A DNA stretch of 64,000 bases from Legionella_A sp963772805 (GCA_963772805.1 CAVYYU010000008.1:744001-808000), one strand, 5' to 3'. Counted from the stretch's first letter, positions 8,688-17,208 are shown. Numbers and translations are program-made. Notes: generated by a model from the sequence alone, not told the origin.

Positions 8688-10268
8688 TCATTCAATTGAC
8701 TTTGGTGAATAACCCAGTAATCCGCTATGCTCCTTACGAACTATGCTAGTTAAGTCACATTCGGCTTGATAGGTATACAAAGTAAATTGCTGTTTGCACT
8801 GTTTCTTAGCACGATAAATAGGGATAAAACAAGGTTCAGGAAAAACCCCACCATACACGGCTCTAAACATACCCGCATTGAACGCCCAATCAGCAAAATA
8901 TGTAAGATTCTGCGAATCAACATAGGCCTTCATCTGTTTTTGTTCGATTGCTTTTGCTGCCTCTTTGTTGACCACACCGTCAAGATTGATAACCCTCACT
9001 GACTTAGGGGTATAATAAGCCAGGGCGCCACTTTGTAGTGCCCCTATTGTGGAACCAGGACTAAGATATGTTCTAATTGCCAAAGCCACCTCACGATATC
9101 CATTTATGCAATCTGATCTTGTAGGTTTATCCAGGAAGGGTACGAGGTATATAACAAAGCTAATTAAAAGAATAACTACAGCCAGCAAAGAAACTTGTTC
9201 TGCTTTATCTCCTCTTTTAGCGCCTAAAAATAAGGAAGTCATGATAAGAATGACGATATAAATGAAATAGTAATAACGAGTATAAAACCAAAAAGCGGGG
9301 AAATAAGCAGTATAAAAAAGAAGTTGTAAAGCCATAGGAATAATTAATATCAGGCTATAAAGTTTCGTCTGGTAAGCGCCATTAAAAATAAGATAAAAGG
9401 TTATGATGATGCCAACAAGGGCTGTAGGCGCCGCAAGTGGAAAGTAGGGGACCCAATCAATGAGTGCGTATAAGGAGGCAAGAGAGATATAACCTTGCGG
9501 CATGCCATGATAGGCGATCAATTCTTTAATTGCCGCACCACTTTCGGGCACGACAGTACCAAAGGTTTTAAGGGAATAGAGCCACCAAGGTGCTACGATA
9601 ATCAAAGCTACTAATACAACAAATGCAGTAGAACGCCATCCCCAGCTTATAAAAGCAAAAATACCAATCGTGATTAGCAGAAAACAGGTATCAACACGAG
9701 CAAGTATTGCTAATCCACAGGCAAGACCTAAACAAAAGAAACGAAGAATAGTCTTTTCTTTATCACTTAGGACGGCACAGAGAAGCACTGACAAACTAAA
9801 AAAACCTGCTAGGGAGGTCTCCATAGCATTCAAATCATTTTTGATAATAATCGGACAGAAAATCCATAAAAGGGAAGCTATAATTGCAGCACGCATGCCA
9901 CTTAGGTTGAGAAGTAAATAACCTAATAATAAGGTGGATAAGCCTCCCCAAAAAGCAGAAAGATAAATAGCAAGAACAACCGCATGATCAGCCGTAGGTT
10001 CGAGTGAAAAAATAGGCAATTGCAATAAAGCAATTAACGGTTGAAAACCACTCGTAAGATGAATACCGTCAATGCTTGGGCCTATACCTGCTACAATTGA
10101 TCGACTAATAGTTAAAATGTAATAAGCGTCATCAGGAAGAAATAAACGATCCAGATAAACAAGTTCCTGCGAAGCTAGAAAAAAACGCACAATAAGCGCA
10201 AGACAGGTAAAGATCGAGAAAAGTAGAAAGGGCTTAGTGGAAAGGCATTTTTTTGCAAGCAGGTTCAT
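8688..10268 (-). CDS. GT-C type membrane glycosyltransferase-like protein
   Basis: A 526-aa polytopic membrane protein with about 10-12 predicted helices. After TM1 it has LPDDAYYIL, carrying the acidic pair typical of GT-C lipid-phosphosugar-dependent transferases (ArnT/PMT-like), and then TSGFQPLIALLQ, resembling the conserved NGFQPLW motif of that group. A C-terminal periplasmic domain (from ~residue 390) has VINLDGVVN. The enzyme probably moves a sugar from a polyprenyl phosphate to a periplasmic acceptor; donor and acceptor are unknown. No glycan cluster surrounds it, and both flanks are mobile-element DNA, which suggests acquisition. The start is followed by two lysines and the first membrane segment. 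Confidence 0.75.
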   Translation of the reverse strand: MNLLAKKCLSTKPFLLFSIFTCLALIVRFFLASQELVYLDRLFLPDDAYYILTISRSIVAGIGPSIDGIHLTSGFQPLIALLQLPIFSLEPTADHAVVLAIYLSAFWGGLSTLLLGYLLLNLSGMRAAIIASLLWIFCPIIIKNDLNAMETSLAGFFSLSVLLCAVLSDKEKTILRFFCLGLACGLAILARVDTCFLLITIGIFAFISWGWRSTAFVVLVALIIVAPWWLYSLKTFGTVVPESGAAIKELIAYHGMPQGYISLASLYALIDWVPYFPLAAPTALVGIIITFYLIFNGAYQTKLYSLILIIPMALQLLFYTAYFPAFWFYTRYYYFIYIVILIMTSLFLGAKRGDKAEQVSLLAVVILLISFVIYLVPFLDKPTRSDCINGYREVALAIRTYLSPGSTIGALQSGALAYYTPKSVRVINLDGVVNKEAAKAIEQKQMKAYVDSQNLTYFADWAFNAGMFRAVYGGVFPEPCFIPIYRAKKQCKQQFTLYTYQAECDLTSIVRKEHSGLLGYSPKSIE

Positions 10269-10409
10269 CTAGGCATCTTTGCTTTCACAAGCGAAAATTG
10301 AATACGGTTAATATCACAATAGATAACTCACTTTGTCAATTGATTGTCAGAAATTCTCAATTAGGGGCCTGGGTGAGTAGAATGGCCGGATCACTCCGAC
10401 CAAACCCTC

Positions 10410-10446
10410 CTCAGAACCGGACTTGCGGAACTACCGCATCCGGCTC
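10410..10446 (-). ncRNA. Group II intron domain V
   Basis: Catalytic hairpin with the AGC triad at its base. Position and sequence fit the family; it lies 37 nt after the ORF stop. Confidence 0.85.
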
Positions 10447-10482
10447 CCGATAGATCAGTGTCCCCACACATATTCAGTGAGT

Positions 10483-11808
10483 TTAGAACATCGATACAGT
10501 TTTCCTTTTCTTCGGGAAACCTGCTATTTCAAGTAATTGAAGCAATCTGTCCCATGTTACCCTGCGCTTGCCACCACGACGATTTAACCATCGCAATATC
10601 AAGCGTTTTGTCCGCTCAAGGAATTGACCCACTCGTCTTTGATTATCGGAAACACCATGGTAGTTAGCCCATCCTGTTACAACTCGAATGACCGACTTAA
10701 TCACACCAAAAGTGTTTTCCGTGTTCAAATTTCCTCTCAGATATTTCTTCATGCCCTTGAGCTTGGTAGCGAATCGATCTTTGCGACTGGTAAATTTAAG
10801 TCGCCAAAATCCTTTCCGTGCCTTGCCCCAGTAACAGGTGAATCCAAGAAAGTTGAACGTCGGTAAGCGATTTTCTTGTTGGTGAGCCTTGCTTGCGGCG
10901 ATTCTTCCCGCAATGATTATCTGCGATTTCTCCGCATGCATTTCCAGCCCACCCTTTGCCAAACGCTTGGGCAGCACATTATAAAAGCGTTGTGCGTCGC
11001 TTTGCCTCTCAAAAACGAAAACCATATCATCAGCAAAACGGATCAACTCAGCCCGACCATGCATATGAGTTTGTTTGATACTACCAAACCACTCGTCTAC
11101 CACATGATGCAGATATACGTTGGCCAATATTGGCGATAAAATGGACCCTTGCGGGCAACCTCGAGTGTTTTTCGTTTCTCGCTTTCCTTCCATGATTGGT
11201 GCGGTTATCAAGACCTCAATTAGTCTTATAAACCGGCTATCAGATATTTTCTTTCGTAATAATTTCATCAATCCCGGGTGCGGTATTGTGTTGAAATATT
11301 TTCGAATATCAATTTCTACTATAGCTCCGTTCGGATTTAAGTAAGTGGCTCGGTTCAACGCTTTTAGGGCTTCATGACAACTTTTCCCCGGTCGATAACC
11401 ATAAGAGCATGGTAAGAACAGCGGCTCATAAATTGAGCTTAGTATCCGGCTAGCGGCAAGTTGTACCAACTTGTCTTCCAGGCACGATATAGCTAATGGT
11501 CGCGTGCTTCCATCTTCTTTTGGTATTTCAGTTATCCTTGCCGGCTTTGGCTTATATGTGCCTCGGCGTATCTTTGTGATAAGACTGTTTATGTTCTCAT
11601 CCAACGCCTCCGCATATATCGCTTTCGTTACTTTGTCGATACCAACGGCTTTCTTACCATCCAGCAGTTGGAATTGTTCTTTTAACATATCAGCATTGAT
11701 TAGGTGACCGATGTTATTAAACACCGTTTCTTTATTTCCTGCTGATAACTCACCTATACGATCAAGTTTCGTTAACCATGATGGCCTGTCATTGCTGTGT
11801 ACAGTCAT
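10483..11808 (-). CDS. ltrA: Group II intron reverse transcriptase/maturase
   Basis: A 441-aa intron-encoded protein. Reverse-transcriptase blocks are in order: KAVGIDKVT, RPLAISCLEDKLVQLA, YGYRPGKSCHEAL, VEIDIRKYFNTIPH, RGCPQGSILSPILANVYLH, and the active site as FADD (YADD variant) near residue 260. The maturase domain X follows (GWANYHGVSDNQR) and the protein ends soon after, so there is no HNH endonuclease domain; retrohoming would then use single-strand targets or replication forks. All motifs are intact. It lies in intron domain IV, well behind the 5' structural domains. Confidence 0.95.
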   Translation of the reverse strand: MTVHSNDRPSWLTKLDRIGELSAGNKETVFNNIGHLINADMLKEQFQLLDGKKAVGIDKVTKAIYAEALDENINSLITKIRRGTYKPKPARITEIPKEDGSTRPLAISCLEDKLVQLAASRILSSIYEPLFLPCSYGYRPGKSCHEALKALNRATYLNPNGAIVEIDIRKYFNTIPHPGLMKLLRKKISDSRFIRLIEVLITAPIMEGKRETKNTRGCPQGSILSPILANVYLHHVVDEWFGSIKQTHMHGRAELIRFADDMVFVFERQSDAQRFYNVLPKRLAKGGLEMHAEKSQIIIAGRIAASKAHQQENRLPTFNFLGFTCYWGKARKGFWRLKFTSRKDRFATKLKGMKKYLRGNLNTENTFGVIKSVIRVVTGWANYHGVSDNQRRVGQFLERTKRLILRWLNRRGGKRRVTWDRLLQLLEIAGFPKKRKTVSMF

Positions 11809-12282
11809 TGTTTCGCTCTCACGCTCGATCTATCTGCCCTTCGCTCCACAGGCATTACCCTGCTTCATCACTAATATGGCTGACTCCGACTTCCGACTAG
11901 CCCATCTCCAATGCCTTGTGGTTTACACTTGTACATTGAATACTCCATCCGTGGAGAGACTAGTGGATCTCCTGGGTTCCGCACCTAACTTTATAAACTC
12001 GCCGACGCCTACGACTCCGGTAGATGCAGATTGATGGATTGTCACCAGTCATGACCATACAATCTGCTGTTGCCTGCTATCCTTCCAAAAATATCGGCAT
12101 CTACAATTAGGGGATTTCGGAGCTATTTCTGCGTTCATTTTCTTTCGGCTCGAATATTTCGCTGTCTACGCTTCGTTCCCTTTGTTGTCGCCGGGAACGC
12201 AAGACTCGCTACGCAGCGATCTGGTTAATCTTCTGCGACGGGACTTTCACCCGCAAGTTAAGTGCAGCTTTGCCCAGCGCAC

Positions 12283-12406
12283 TGGAAGAACCCATAAAGG
12301 GCTGCGTCTGTTTTTTCAGGATGTGCTTATTGACAACACTGGACTGACAATCTCTGAGGAAGCTGAGCGTTTGGACCTCAAACCCCAGAACCCCTTTAAG
12401 TTTTAA
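12283..12406 (+). pseudogene. Relic open frame next to intron insertion site
   Basis: About 40 codons reading GRTHKGLRLFF to a stop at 12404-12406. It looks like the tail of a gene cut by the intron, but the sequence across the junction (10372 joined to 12283) meets a stop four codons upstream, so the parent gene is already lost. Not recognised. Confidence 0.25.
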
Positions 12407-12410
12407 TTAC

Positions 12411-13166
12411 CTAAGGCATAGCTGGCAGGGGATGATTCTCTACTAACGCATCAGTACGGTATGAGCCATTAGCAAACAACCCTACCCCTAGTAATATGGA
12501 TGTAGCACCAGCAAGTATTGTTGCAGGACCAATAGCAGCAACTGCAATCGCTGGTATTCCAAGCGCTGCCGAATTAATAAGAATAATAAAACCAGCTGCA
12601 ACAGCTCCAATGCCTAAAAAGGTAATGAATCCAGAAATGATGCACATTGGTATGTCTATAACTTTTTTTAAAATAATGCTTTCATCCACAGCGTATGCAC
12701 GCTCTTTGTTGGCCATTAGTGCGTTAAAGCTATATTGGTCAAGGATTTTTGCGTTATTTAATGCCACCATGCCGCCAGCCACAGCGTACGCATGCTCTCC
12801 TACAGTCGCTAGGGAGTCACGGTTGTATTGATAAAGGATGTTTGAGTTGTTCAATGCCCAAATGCTGAAAGCCATATTATTTGCATGCTCTTTAGCAGCG
12901 ACCAATGAGTTGTAGTTGTCTTGGTCAAGGATATGTAGGCTGTTCAATACCCTTAGGCCGAAAGTCAAAGAGTCTGTATGCTCTCTAGCAGCTACTAATG
13001 AGTTATAGTTGTCTTGGTCAAGGATTCCTGCTTTGCTCAATGCCAAAAGGCCAGCAACCACAGCGTATGCATGCTTTCCGGTAGCCACTAATGCATTGCA
13101 ATTGTCCAGAGTATTTATTGTTGCACCATGTTCTTGTAATAAGTTGCTGGCTTCGTCTCTAGTCAT
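12411..13166 (-). CDS. Helical-repeat protein with C-terminal membrane segments
   Basis: A 251-aa protein with about four tandem ~35-aa repeats over residues 18-160. Each follows the pattern YNSLVAA.EHA, then a hydrophobic helix with a leucine pair, then ILDQ. Similar two-helix repeats occur in hypothetical effector-like proteins of Legionellales, to my knowledge without an assigned function. Residues ~165-235 contain two hydrophobic membrane segments (GFITFLGIGAVAAGFIIL and a second around ATILAGATSILLGVGLF). A cytoplasm-facing or host-membrane repeat protein is plausible. The DNA repeats are visible as recurrences of TAGTTGTCTTGGTCAAGGAT. It lies between an intron and a MITE-like element. 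Confidence 0.6.
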   Translation of the reverse strand: MTRDEASNLLQEHGATINTLDNCNALVATGKHAYAVVAGLLALSKAGILDQDNYNSLVAAREHTDSLTFGLRVLNSLHILDQDNYNSLVAAKEHANNMAFSIWALNNSNILYQYNRDSLATVGEHAYAVAGGMVALNNAKILDQYSFNALMANKERAYAVDESIILKKVIDIPMCIISGFITFLGIGAVAAGFIILINSAALGIPAIAVAAIGPATILAGATSILLGVGLFANGSYRTDALVENHPLPAMP

Positions 13167-13671
13167 CTTTTACCTTCATTCGATTGTTAGGCGTTAATTA
13201 TATGATAACTGCATGAAATTAGCACATATTTATAACAATATAAGTAGGGGTATGACAAGCAATCGAGTGAAAAGATACTCTAAGCCAATTTTAGATCTGC
13301 AAACTATCTTTTTCTTTCATTTTAGCACTAAACCAACAGGCAAAAAACTTATAGTATATTGGGTTTGCGTGTAGAACCCCTATTCCCAAATAGTGAAATT
13401 GTTTCAACACTGTCGAAACAATTGTCCTGGTCACATTTTGAGGGTCGGCCGGGATTCTGGCAATAAGGATCGTTTATAAAATAATTGATTAAAAACAGTA
13501 TGTTTAAAAAAACAGTTTTTTCTTTTAGAGGCTCGGTTTTGATTTAATAGTAATCATTATAAATAGATTTGTTCAGGTTAAATCAGGAAACGGTCCTTAT
13601 TGCCAGAACCCCGGATAGGCATTTAATACAGACATTATTCCATATATCCCAGCGAATAAAGTTATCATAAT
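13167..13671. other. Gene-free region with a small inverted-repeat element
   Basis: No gene recognised. It contains a 9-bp hairpin (AATTGTTTC with GAAACAATT near 13397-13423) and the MITE-like element at 13449-13614. Confidence 0.5.
13449..13614. repeat. MITE-like element, 166 bp
   Basis: Terminal inverted repeats 13449-13475 and 13588-13614 match at 25 of 27 positions (core TTCTGGCAATAAGGA). The interior is AT-rich and noncoding. A single related end occurs at 8641-8663. Confidence 0.65.
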
Positions 13672-13700
13672 TTGACATATATCAAAAAAAAACATATCAT
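13672..13700 (+). promoter_or_regulatory. Sigma-70 promoter of the toxin-antitoxin locus
   Basis: TTGACA at 13672-13677, a 17-nt spacer, TATCAT at 13695-13700. The toxin ATG is at 13707, about where transcription should start, and no Shine-Dalgarno sequence precedes it; the transcript may be leaderless. Confidence 0.6.
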
Positions 13701-13860
13701 ACAACTATGAGCTGGAAAATAAGAATACCAACTAAAGTTGGAAAACAAATTATAAAACTCCCTAAAACGGCTCAAGCCGCTATGCTTTTGCTAATACGTG
13801 ATCTTGAAAAAAATGGTCCGGCAACAAGTGGTGGTTGGAAAAATTACGGAAAATTAAAAG

Positions 13861-13864
13861 GTAT
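13861..13864 (+). repeat. 4-bp target duplication (left)
   Basis: GTAT, repeated at 15064-15067. A 4-bp duplication fits the IS407 group of IS3. Confidence 0.8.
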
Positions 13865-13904
13865 GGTAATCCCCCCATTTTTAACCGAAGCTAAAAGTAG
13901 AGGT

Positions 13905-14732
13905 TTAGGCAGCTAGTACCAATTTTTGCCTTGGGGGAATTCCTCCAATTGCAGTATTTGGTCGTTCATTGTTGTACGTCCAAAGCCATTGTGTCGCATG
14001 TAGTTGTACCTCAGCAATACTTTCAAATAAATATTGGCTTAACCAGTCATACCTAACTGTGCGGTTATACCGTTCAATATAAGCATTTTGCTGTGGATTT
14101 CCTGGTTGGATAAAGACCAACTGTATCTGATTCTTATCAGCCCATTGTCCCAGCAATTTACTGATATACTCCGGGCCATTATCACAACGTATCTGCTTTG
14201 GCTTTCCACGCCATTCAATGATTTGATTCAGAGCCCGAACAACCCGCTCTGCCGGCAAAGATAAATCCACCTCGATGGCAAGGCCTTCGCGATTGAAGTC
14301 ATCAAGGACATTAAATAAGCGATAGCTACGGCCATCCTCTAACTGATCATGCATAAAATCCATCGACCAGCATTCGTTGATTGCATTTGGCACAGCCAAT
14401 ACGTCAGGCTTCTCCCTGATTAACCGTTTTTTGGGTTTGATTCGCATGTTGAGCTCCAATTCCCGATAGATTCGATAAACACGCTTATGGTTCCAAGCAT
14501 AGCCCTTCACATTTCGAAGGTATAAAAAACATAAGCCGAAACCCCAATTACGTTGATTCTGAGCTAAACGCATTAACCAATCCGCTATTATGGTGTTTTC
14601 ATCGCTTAGTTTAGGCTGATATCGATAACAGGTTTCACTGATGCTAAACAGGTCGCATGACAAACGAATTGAGACGCCTTTATCAATCACCGCCTTATGT
14701 GCCAGCTCACGCCGGCGCGACGGTGTTACCAC
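13905..14732 (-). CDS. IS3-family transposase OrfB (IS407 group)
   Basis: A 275-aa catalytic subunit. It has the HTH_21 segment (YRIYRELELNMRIKPKKRL) followed by the rve core: WSMDFMHDQL (Asp), IRCDNGPEYIS (Asp), PQQNAYIERYNRTVRYDWL (Glu). It ends in NERPNTAIGGIPPRQKL. Its start overlaps the orfA stop by a few bases, so the fused transposase is presumably made by frameshifting. It appears intact. Confidence 0.93.
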   Translation of the reverse strand: MVTPSRRRELAHKAVIDKGVSIRLSCDLFSISETCYRYQPKLSDENTIIADWLMRLAQNQRNWGFGLCFLYLRNVKGYAWNHKRVYRIYRELELNMRIKPKKRLIREKPDVLAVPNAINECWSMDFMHDQLEDGRSYRLFNVLDDFNREGLAIEVDLSLPAERVVRALNQIIEWRGKPKQIRCDNGPEYISKLLGQWADKNQIQLVFIQPGNPQQNAYIERYNRTVRYDWLSQYLFESIAEVQLHATQWLWTYNNERPNTAIGGIPPRQKLVLAA

Positions 14733-14992
14733 TTTTTTTCAATGGCTTCCCTTAGAATCTCGGCTTTCAGGCGCTCTTCAGCATACATCTTTTTAAGACG
14801 ACTATTTTCAGCTTCCAGCTCTTTTAGTCGCGACATCATGGACACATCCATTCCGCCATATTTAGCGCGCCATTTATAAAATGTAGCCGAGCTGATGACA
14901 TGTTCTCGGCAAAGCTCTGGAACAGGGGTTCCGCCTTCGGATTGTTTTAGAATCGACAGTATTTGGCTGTCTGTAAATTTTGATTTTTTCAT
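14726..14992 (-). CDS. IS3-family transposase OrfA (IS407 group)
   Basis: A small helix-turn-helix protein of ~88 aa beginning MKKSKFTDSQI. It has the family sequence EGGTPVPELCREHVISSATF, then KYGGMD and a leucine-zipper-like tail ending EAIEKKW. An upstream ATG at 15010 adds six residues, but the MKKS start is the family norm. Confidence 0.9.
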   Translation of the reverse strand: MKKSKFTDSQILSILKQSEGGTPVPELCREHVISSATFYKWRAKYGGMDVSMMSRLKELEAENSRLKKMYAEERLKAEILREAIEKKW

Positions 14993-15168
14993 GCAGAATC
15001 TCCTGTGCATAGGTTACGAGAAAATTCTACTTTTGGCATCAGTTATTTTTCGGGGAGATTACCGTATGAGTGGTGATAAACGTCATTGTCATCTGAGTAA
15101 AGGTAGACCAACTTATGTATGCTGTTGGGAAGTTATTGATAAAGATCTAAAAATTACGGAGGTGTATT

Positions 15169-15525
15169 ATGTCGGCACTCACGAAAAAGCACCATATTGA
15201 TGGCATAGCTAAAATAACGTGGCATGGTGGGCATTATGCTGTACCAATTGAGATCATGGAAAATTATAAAATAAAGTCTGATAATAAAGATTACACATCA
15301 ATTGATGACTTATTTGGTAATTTGACGCACAAATCAGGTGAGCCAGGTGTGCTATTAAAAGGACTACGATATCGAGAGGGGTTAAGTCAGATTGAATTTG
15401 CTAAGCAATTAAATATTAGTCAAACCAATCTTTCAGCCATGGAAAATGGTAGGCGCTCTATTGGAAAAGTACTTGCTAAGCGTATAGCTGATATTTTTGA
15501 GGTAGATTACCGACTTTTTTTATAA
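15169..15525 (+). CDS. Antitoxin, XRE-type helix-turn-helix
   Basis: A 118-aa protein with a short N-terminal domain (IAKITWHGGHYAVPIEIME) and a C-terminal HTH_3 domain (LSQIEFAKQLNISQTNLSAM, then ENGRRSIGK). It follows and overlaps the RelE-type toxin, the HigBA-like toxin-first order. GGAGG ends eight bases before the ATG, giving strong translation. It should bind its own operator near 13672. With the toxin broken by the IS, the antitoxin is orphaned and may persist as a repressor or as an anti-addiction protein. The gene itself is intact, although the IS now separates it from its promoter. Confidence 0.88.
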   Translation: MSALTKKHHIDGIAKITWHGGHYAVPIEIMENYKIKSDNKDYTSIDDLFGNLTHKSGEPGVLLKGLRYREGLSQIEFAKQLNISQTNLSAMENGRRSIGKVLAKRIADIFEVDYRLFL

Positions 15526-15585
15526 GAGCGGGATGAATTATTCTATTAATCAATAGGTTAAGTCTGATTATCAAAATAACCAGAC

Positions 15586-16506
15586 TTAACATTGATAGTT
15601 ATGCGCAACCCTACTTGTTAGGTATCCTTTTTCTATCGGCTCGCTACATGGTCGGGCAATATTAGAACTAATATAGTTTTGATTAAAAAACATAAATCCC
15701 TCTATTGATCTGCATGAATTGGCACGTGGAATCTGTGGCACAGGTGATGTAAGCACGGGCGTGTTTGTATCGATTACTTTTTCATCCTGTTTTCTTTTCA
15801 TCTTATGACTGATGGCGTTAAGAATATCTTCAGCTGTTTTAGTTGATTCATTGTCAGGAACTTCGTTAAAACTGGAGCTAAAACCCGCAAGAATTTCATG
15901 ATATGAATTACGCCGACGCCTATGATCTTGAAGCTGCCTTGGGGATGTAATGCTTATTTGAGCGCCACATATTTGACCAGAAGCATCATGTTTATTGCCA
16001 ATAGTAAATGTGCCCTTACCACACGTATCTTCTTCTATTGAATCACAGCAAAATTTCAATCCAAGTCCATTTCCGCCAAGCTGAGACCCATCGCGTAACT
16101 TATTAGAAATACCACCCATCAGCGATGATGAATTACTTTGATTGAGAACCTCTCTATAATTTCTTACATTATTTCCATTGAGAAACATTGAATCGGTAGA
16201 AAAACCCTTGCCATTATCAACAATATCGCAGAAAACCGTATCATCTTTTATTTCGATACTGACAGAAATCTCGGTGGCATCTGCATCACATGCATTTTTA
16301 AGACACTCATAAACATTACTTCCAGTTGTAATGAATGTGTAGATAGCTGATTCATATATATTTTGAAGAACATCATTTAGCTCATTAATAAGGCTATCAG
16401 TAACGCTATGTAATTGAGATAACAGTACGTGTAATGAGGTATCTTTTAGTGTTCCATCACTTTTGAATTCAGATTGCAATGGCAATTTCACTGTAATAGT
16501 CGGCAT
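15586..16506 (-). CDS. Stand-alone GHKL (HATPase_c) ATPase-domain protein
   Basis: A 306-aa cytoplasmic-looking protein with one recognisable domain, a Bergerat-fold ATPase at residues ~45-180. The N box is NVYECLKNACDADATEI, the G1 box is DIVDNGKGFSTDSM, and a glycine-rich lid GGNGLGLKF is followed by a strand-rich part. The wording of the N box is closer to MutL/MORC/Hsp90-type ATPases than to histidine kinases, and there is no H-box or receiver domain. The C-terminal ~110 residues are Ser/Asn-rich and unrecognised. A gyrase/MutL-like or MORC-like host-directed protein is possible; function unknown. The ATG follows GGGAG. Confidence 0.65.
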   Translation of the reverse strand: MPTITVKLPLQSEFKSDGTLKDTSLHVLLSQLHSVTDSLINELNDVLQNIYESAIYTFITTGSNVYECLKNACDADATEISVSIEIKDDTVFCDIVDNGKGFSTDSMFLNGNNVRNYREVLNQSNSSSLMGGISNKLRDGSQLGGNGLGLKFCCDSIEEDTCGKGTFTIGNKHDASGQICGAQISITSPRQLQDHRRRRNSYHEILAGFSSSFNEVPDNESTKTAEDILNAISHKMKRKQDEKVIDTNTPVLTSPVPQIPRANSCRSIEGFMFFNQNYISSNIARPCSEPIEKGYLTSRVAHNYQC

Positions 16507-16623
16507 TCAGACACTCCCATGTGCTCAAAATAAAATAGCATAGCGATTAGTTAAAGAATTAGCATTAATTATTGTTGCAATTCAATAGACCACACCTACT
16601 TGTCAATACCTCAAGTTAATATC

Positions 16624-17208
16624 TTATTGCTTTATAAGATTTTTTTCCAACAACTCAGATTTCAATTTTTGATATAGTGTCATATAAGTTTGACTAAAAA
16701 TAAAAAGCGGGTATTTTGTTTTTTCCAGATTGTCCATGGTGAGATTGAATGACGTATAGGACTGCTGCGTTTGCAAACGCTGAAAGATAGGACAAATTGC
16801 GTCAGCAGCTTTAGCAATTTGCGCCTCAAGCGTTTTCTTATCCTCAAACTCATACCATAAATCGTGTAGCTGAACACCAAACTCGGGATTTAGAGCCATT
16901 AGTTGCGTTAATGCTTCTTTCTCACTATTTTCGTTTGCGGCGCGTGCTTGCGCATCAAACGCAATCACGTCCCCTGCATATATTTCGACTATATCGTGGA
17001 TAAGCGCTAACTTAATAATTTTAAGTTCATCGATCTCGCCAAACTCTTTTTTGAGTTCATCCATAAGAATGACTGTGATCATGCTGGCTGACCAAGAATG
17101 CTCAGCAGTACTTTCTTTTCGATCTTGTTGGGTTATTGTGTTGCGAAACACGAGCTTTAATTTGGTCATCTCACAGATGAGTTTATAAGTGTTTTGAATA
17201 GTTGGCAT
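16624..17208 (-). CDS. HD-domain hydrolase (YfbR/HDDC2-like)
   Basis: A 194-aa protein with the HD metal-binding set: AEHSWSASM (His), LIHDIVEIYAGD (His-Asp) and later FEDKKTLEAQIAKAADAICP (Asp). This arrangement is that of the YfbR / HDDC2 5'-deoxynucleotidase family, acting on dNMPs in the cytoplasm. The size fits the family. It starts 9 bp after the maf stop on the same strand, so the two are likely co-transcribed, which fits a shared nucleotide-sanitation role. Confidence 0.85.
   Translation of the reverse strand: MPTIQNTYKLICEMTKLKLVFRNTITQQDRKESTAEHSWSASMITVILMDELKKEFGEIDELKIIKLALIHDIVEIYAGDVIAFDAQARAANENSEKEALTQLMALNPEFGVQLHDLWYEFEDKKTLEAQIAKAADAICPIFQRLQTQQSYTSFNLTMDNLEKTKYPLFIFSQTYMTLYQKLKSELLEKNLIKQ

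Larger units (their letters stand above)
10373..12282 (-). mobile_element. Group II intron, apparently full length
   Basis: On the minus strand the 5' end at 12282 reads GTGCGCTGGGC and continues with GGGTGAAAGTCCCG, as in typical group II introns. The 3' end at 10373 reads CTACTCAC. Domain V is at 10410-10446 (GAGCCGGATGCGG with its pairing partner CCGCAAGTCCGGTTC). A domain VI-like hairpin (GGTCGGA, loop GTGA, TCCGGCC) lies before the 3' end. An EBS1 candidate TGGAAG (complement of 12082-12087) pairs with the last six bases of the 5' exon, CTTCCA. The intron carries a reverse transcriptase ORF in domain IV. Confidence 0.85.
13865..15063 (-). mobile_element. IS3-family element, IS407-like, 1199 bp, complete
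   Basis: Ends are inverted repeats beginning GGTAATC.CCCC and converging again on AAAAGTAG. It is flanked by GTAT duplications and contains overlapping orfA and orfB on the minus strand. It is inserted in the middle of a RelE-type toxin gene. Confidence 0.92.
13707..15200 (+). pseudogene. RelE-type toxin gene split by an IS3-family element
   Basis: The 5' part (13707-13867) encodes MSWKIRIPTK... to WKNYGKLKG. The 3' part (from 15064) encodes GDKRHCHLSKGRPTYVCCW... to YYVGTHEKAPY and stops at 15200. Removing 13865-15063 and one copy of the duplicated GTAT restores a continuous 96-aa reading frame joined at ...KLKGMSGDK. The restored protein has the pattern of RelE/HigB-like ribosome-dependent mRNA endonuclease toxins (YHCHL-type strand, then YVGTHE.APY). 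The IS insertion should inactivate it. The last 32 nt overlap the downstream antitoxin gene. The loss appears recent, since both halves are otherwise intact. Confidence 0.88.

Noticed and set aside
12182..12406. 74-aa plus-strand open frame as a gene
   Set aside because: Its first half is the 5' end of the group II intron read backwards; only the last ~40 codons lie outside the intron.
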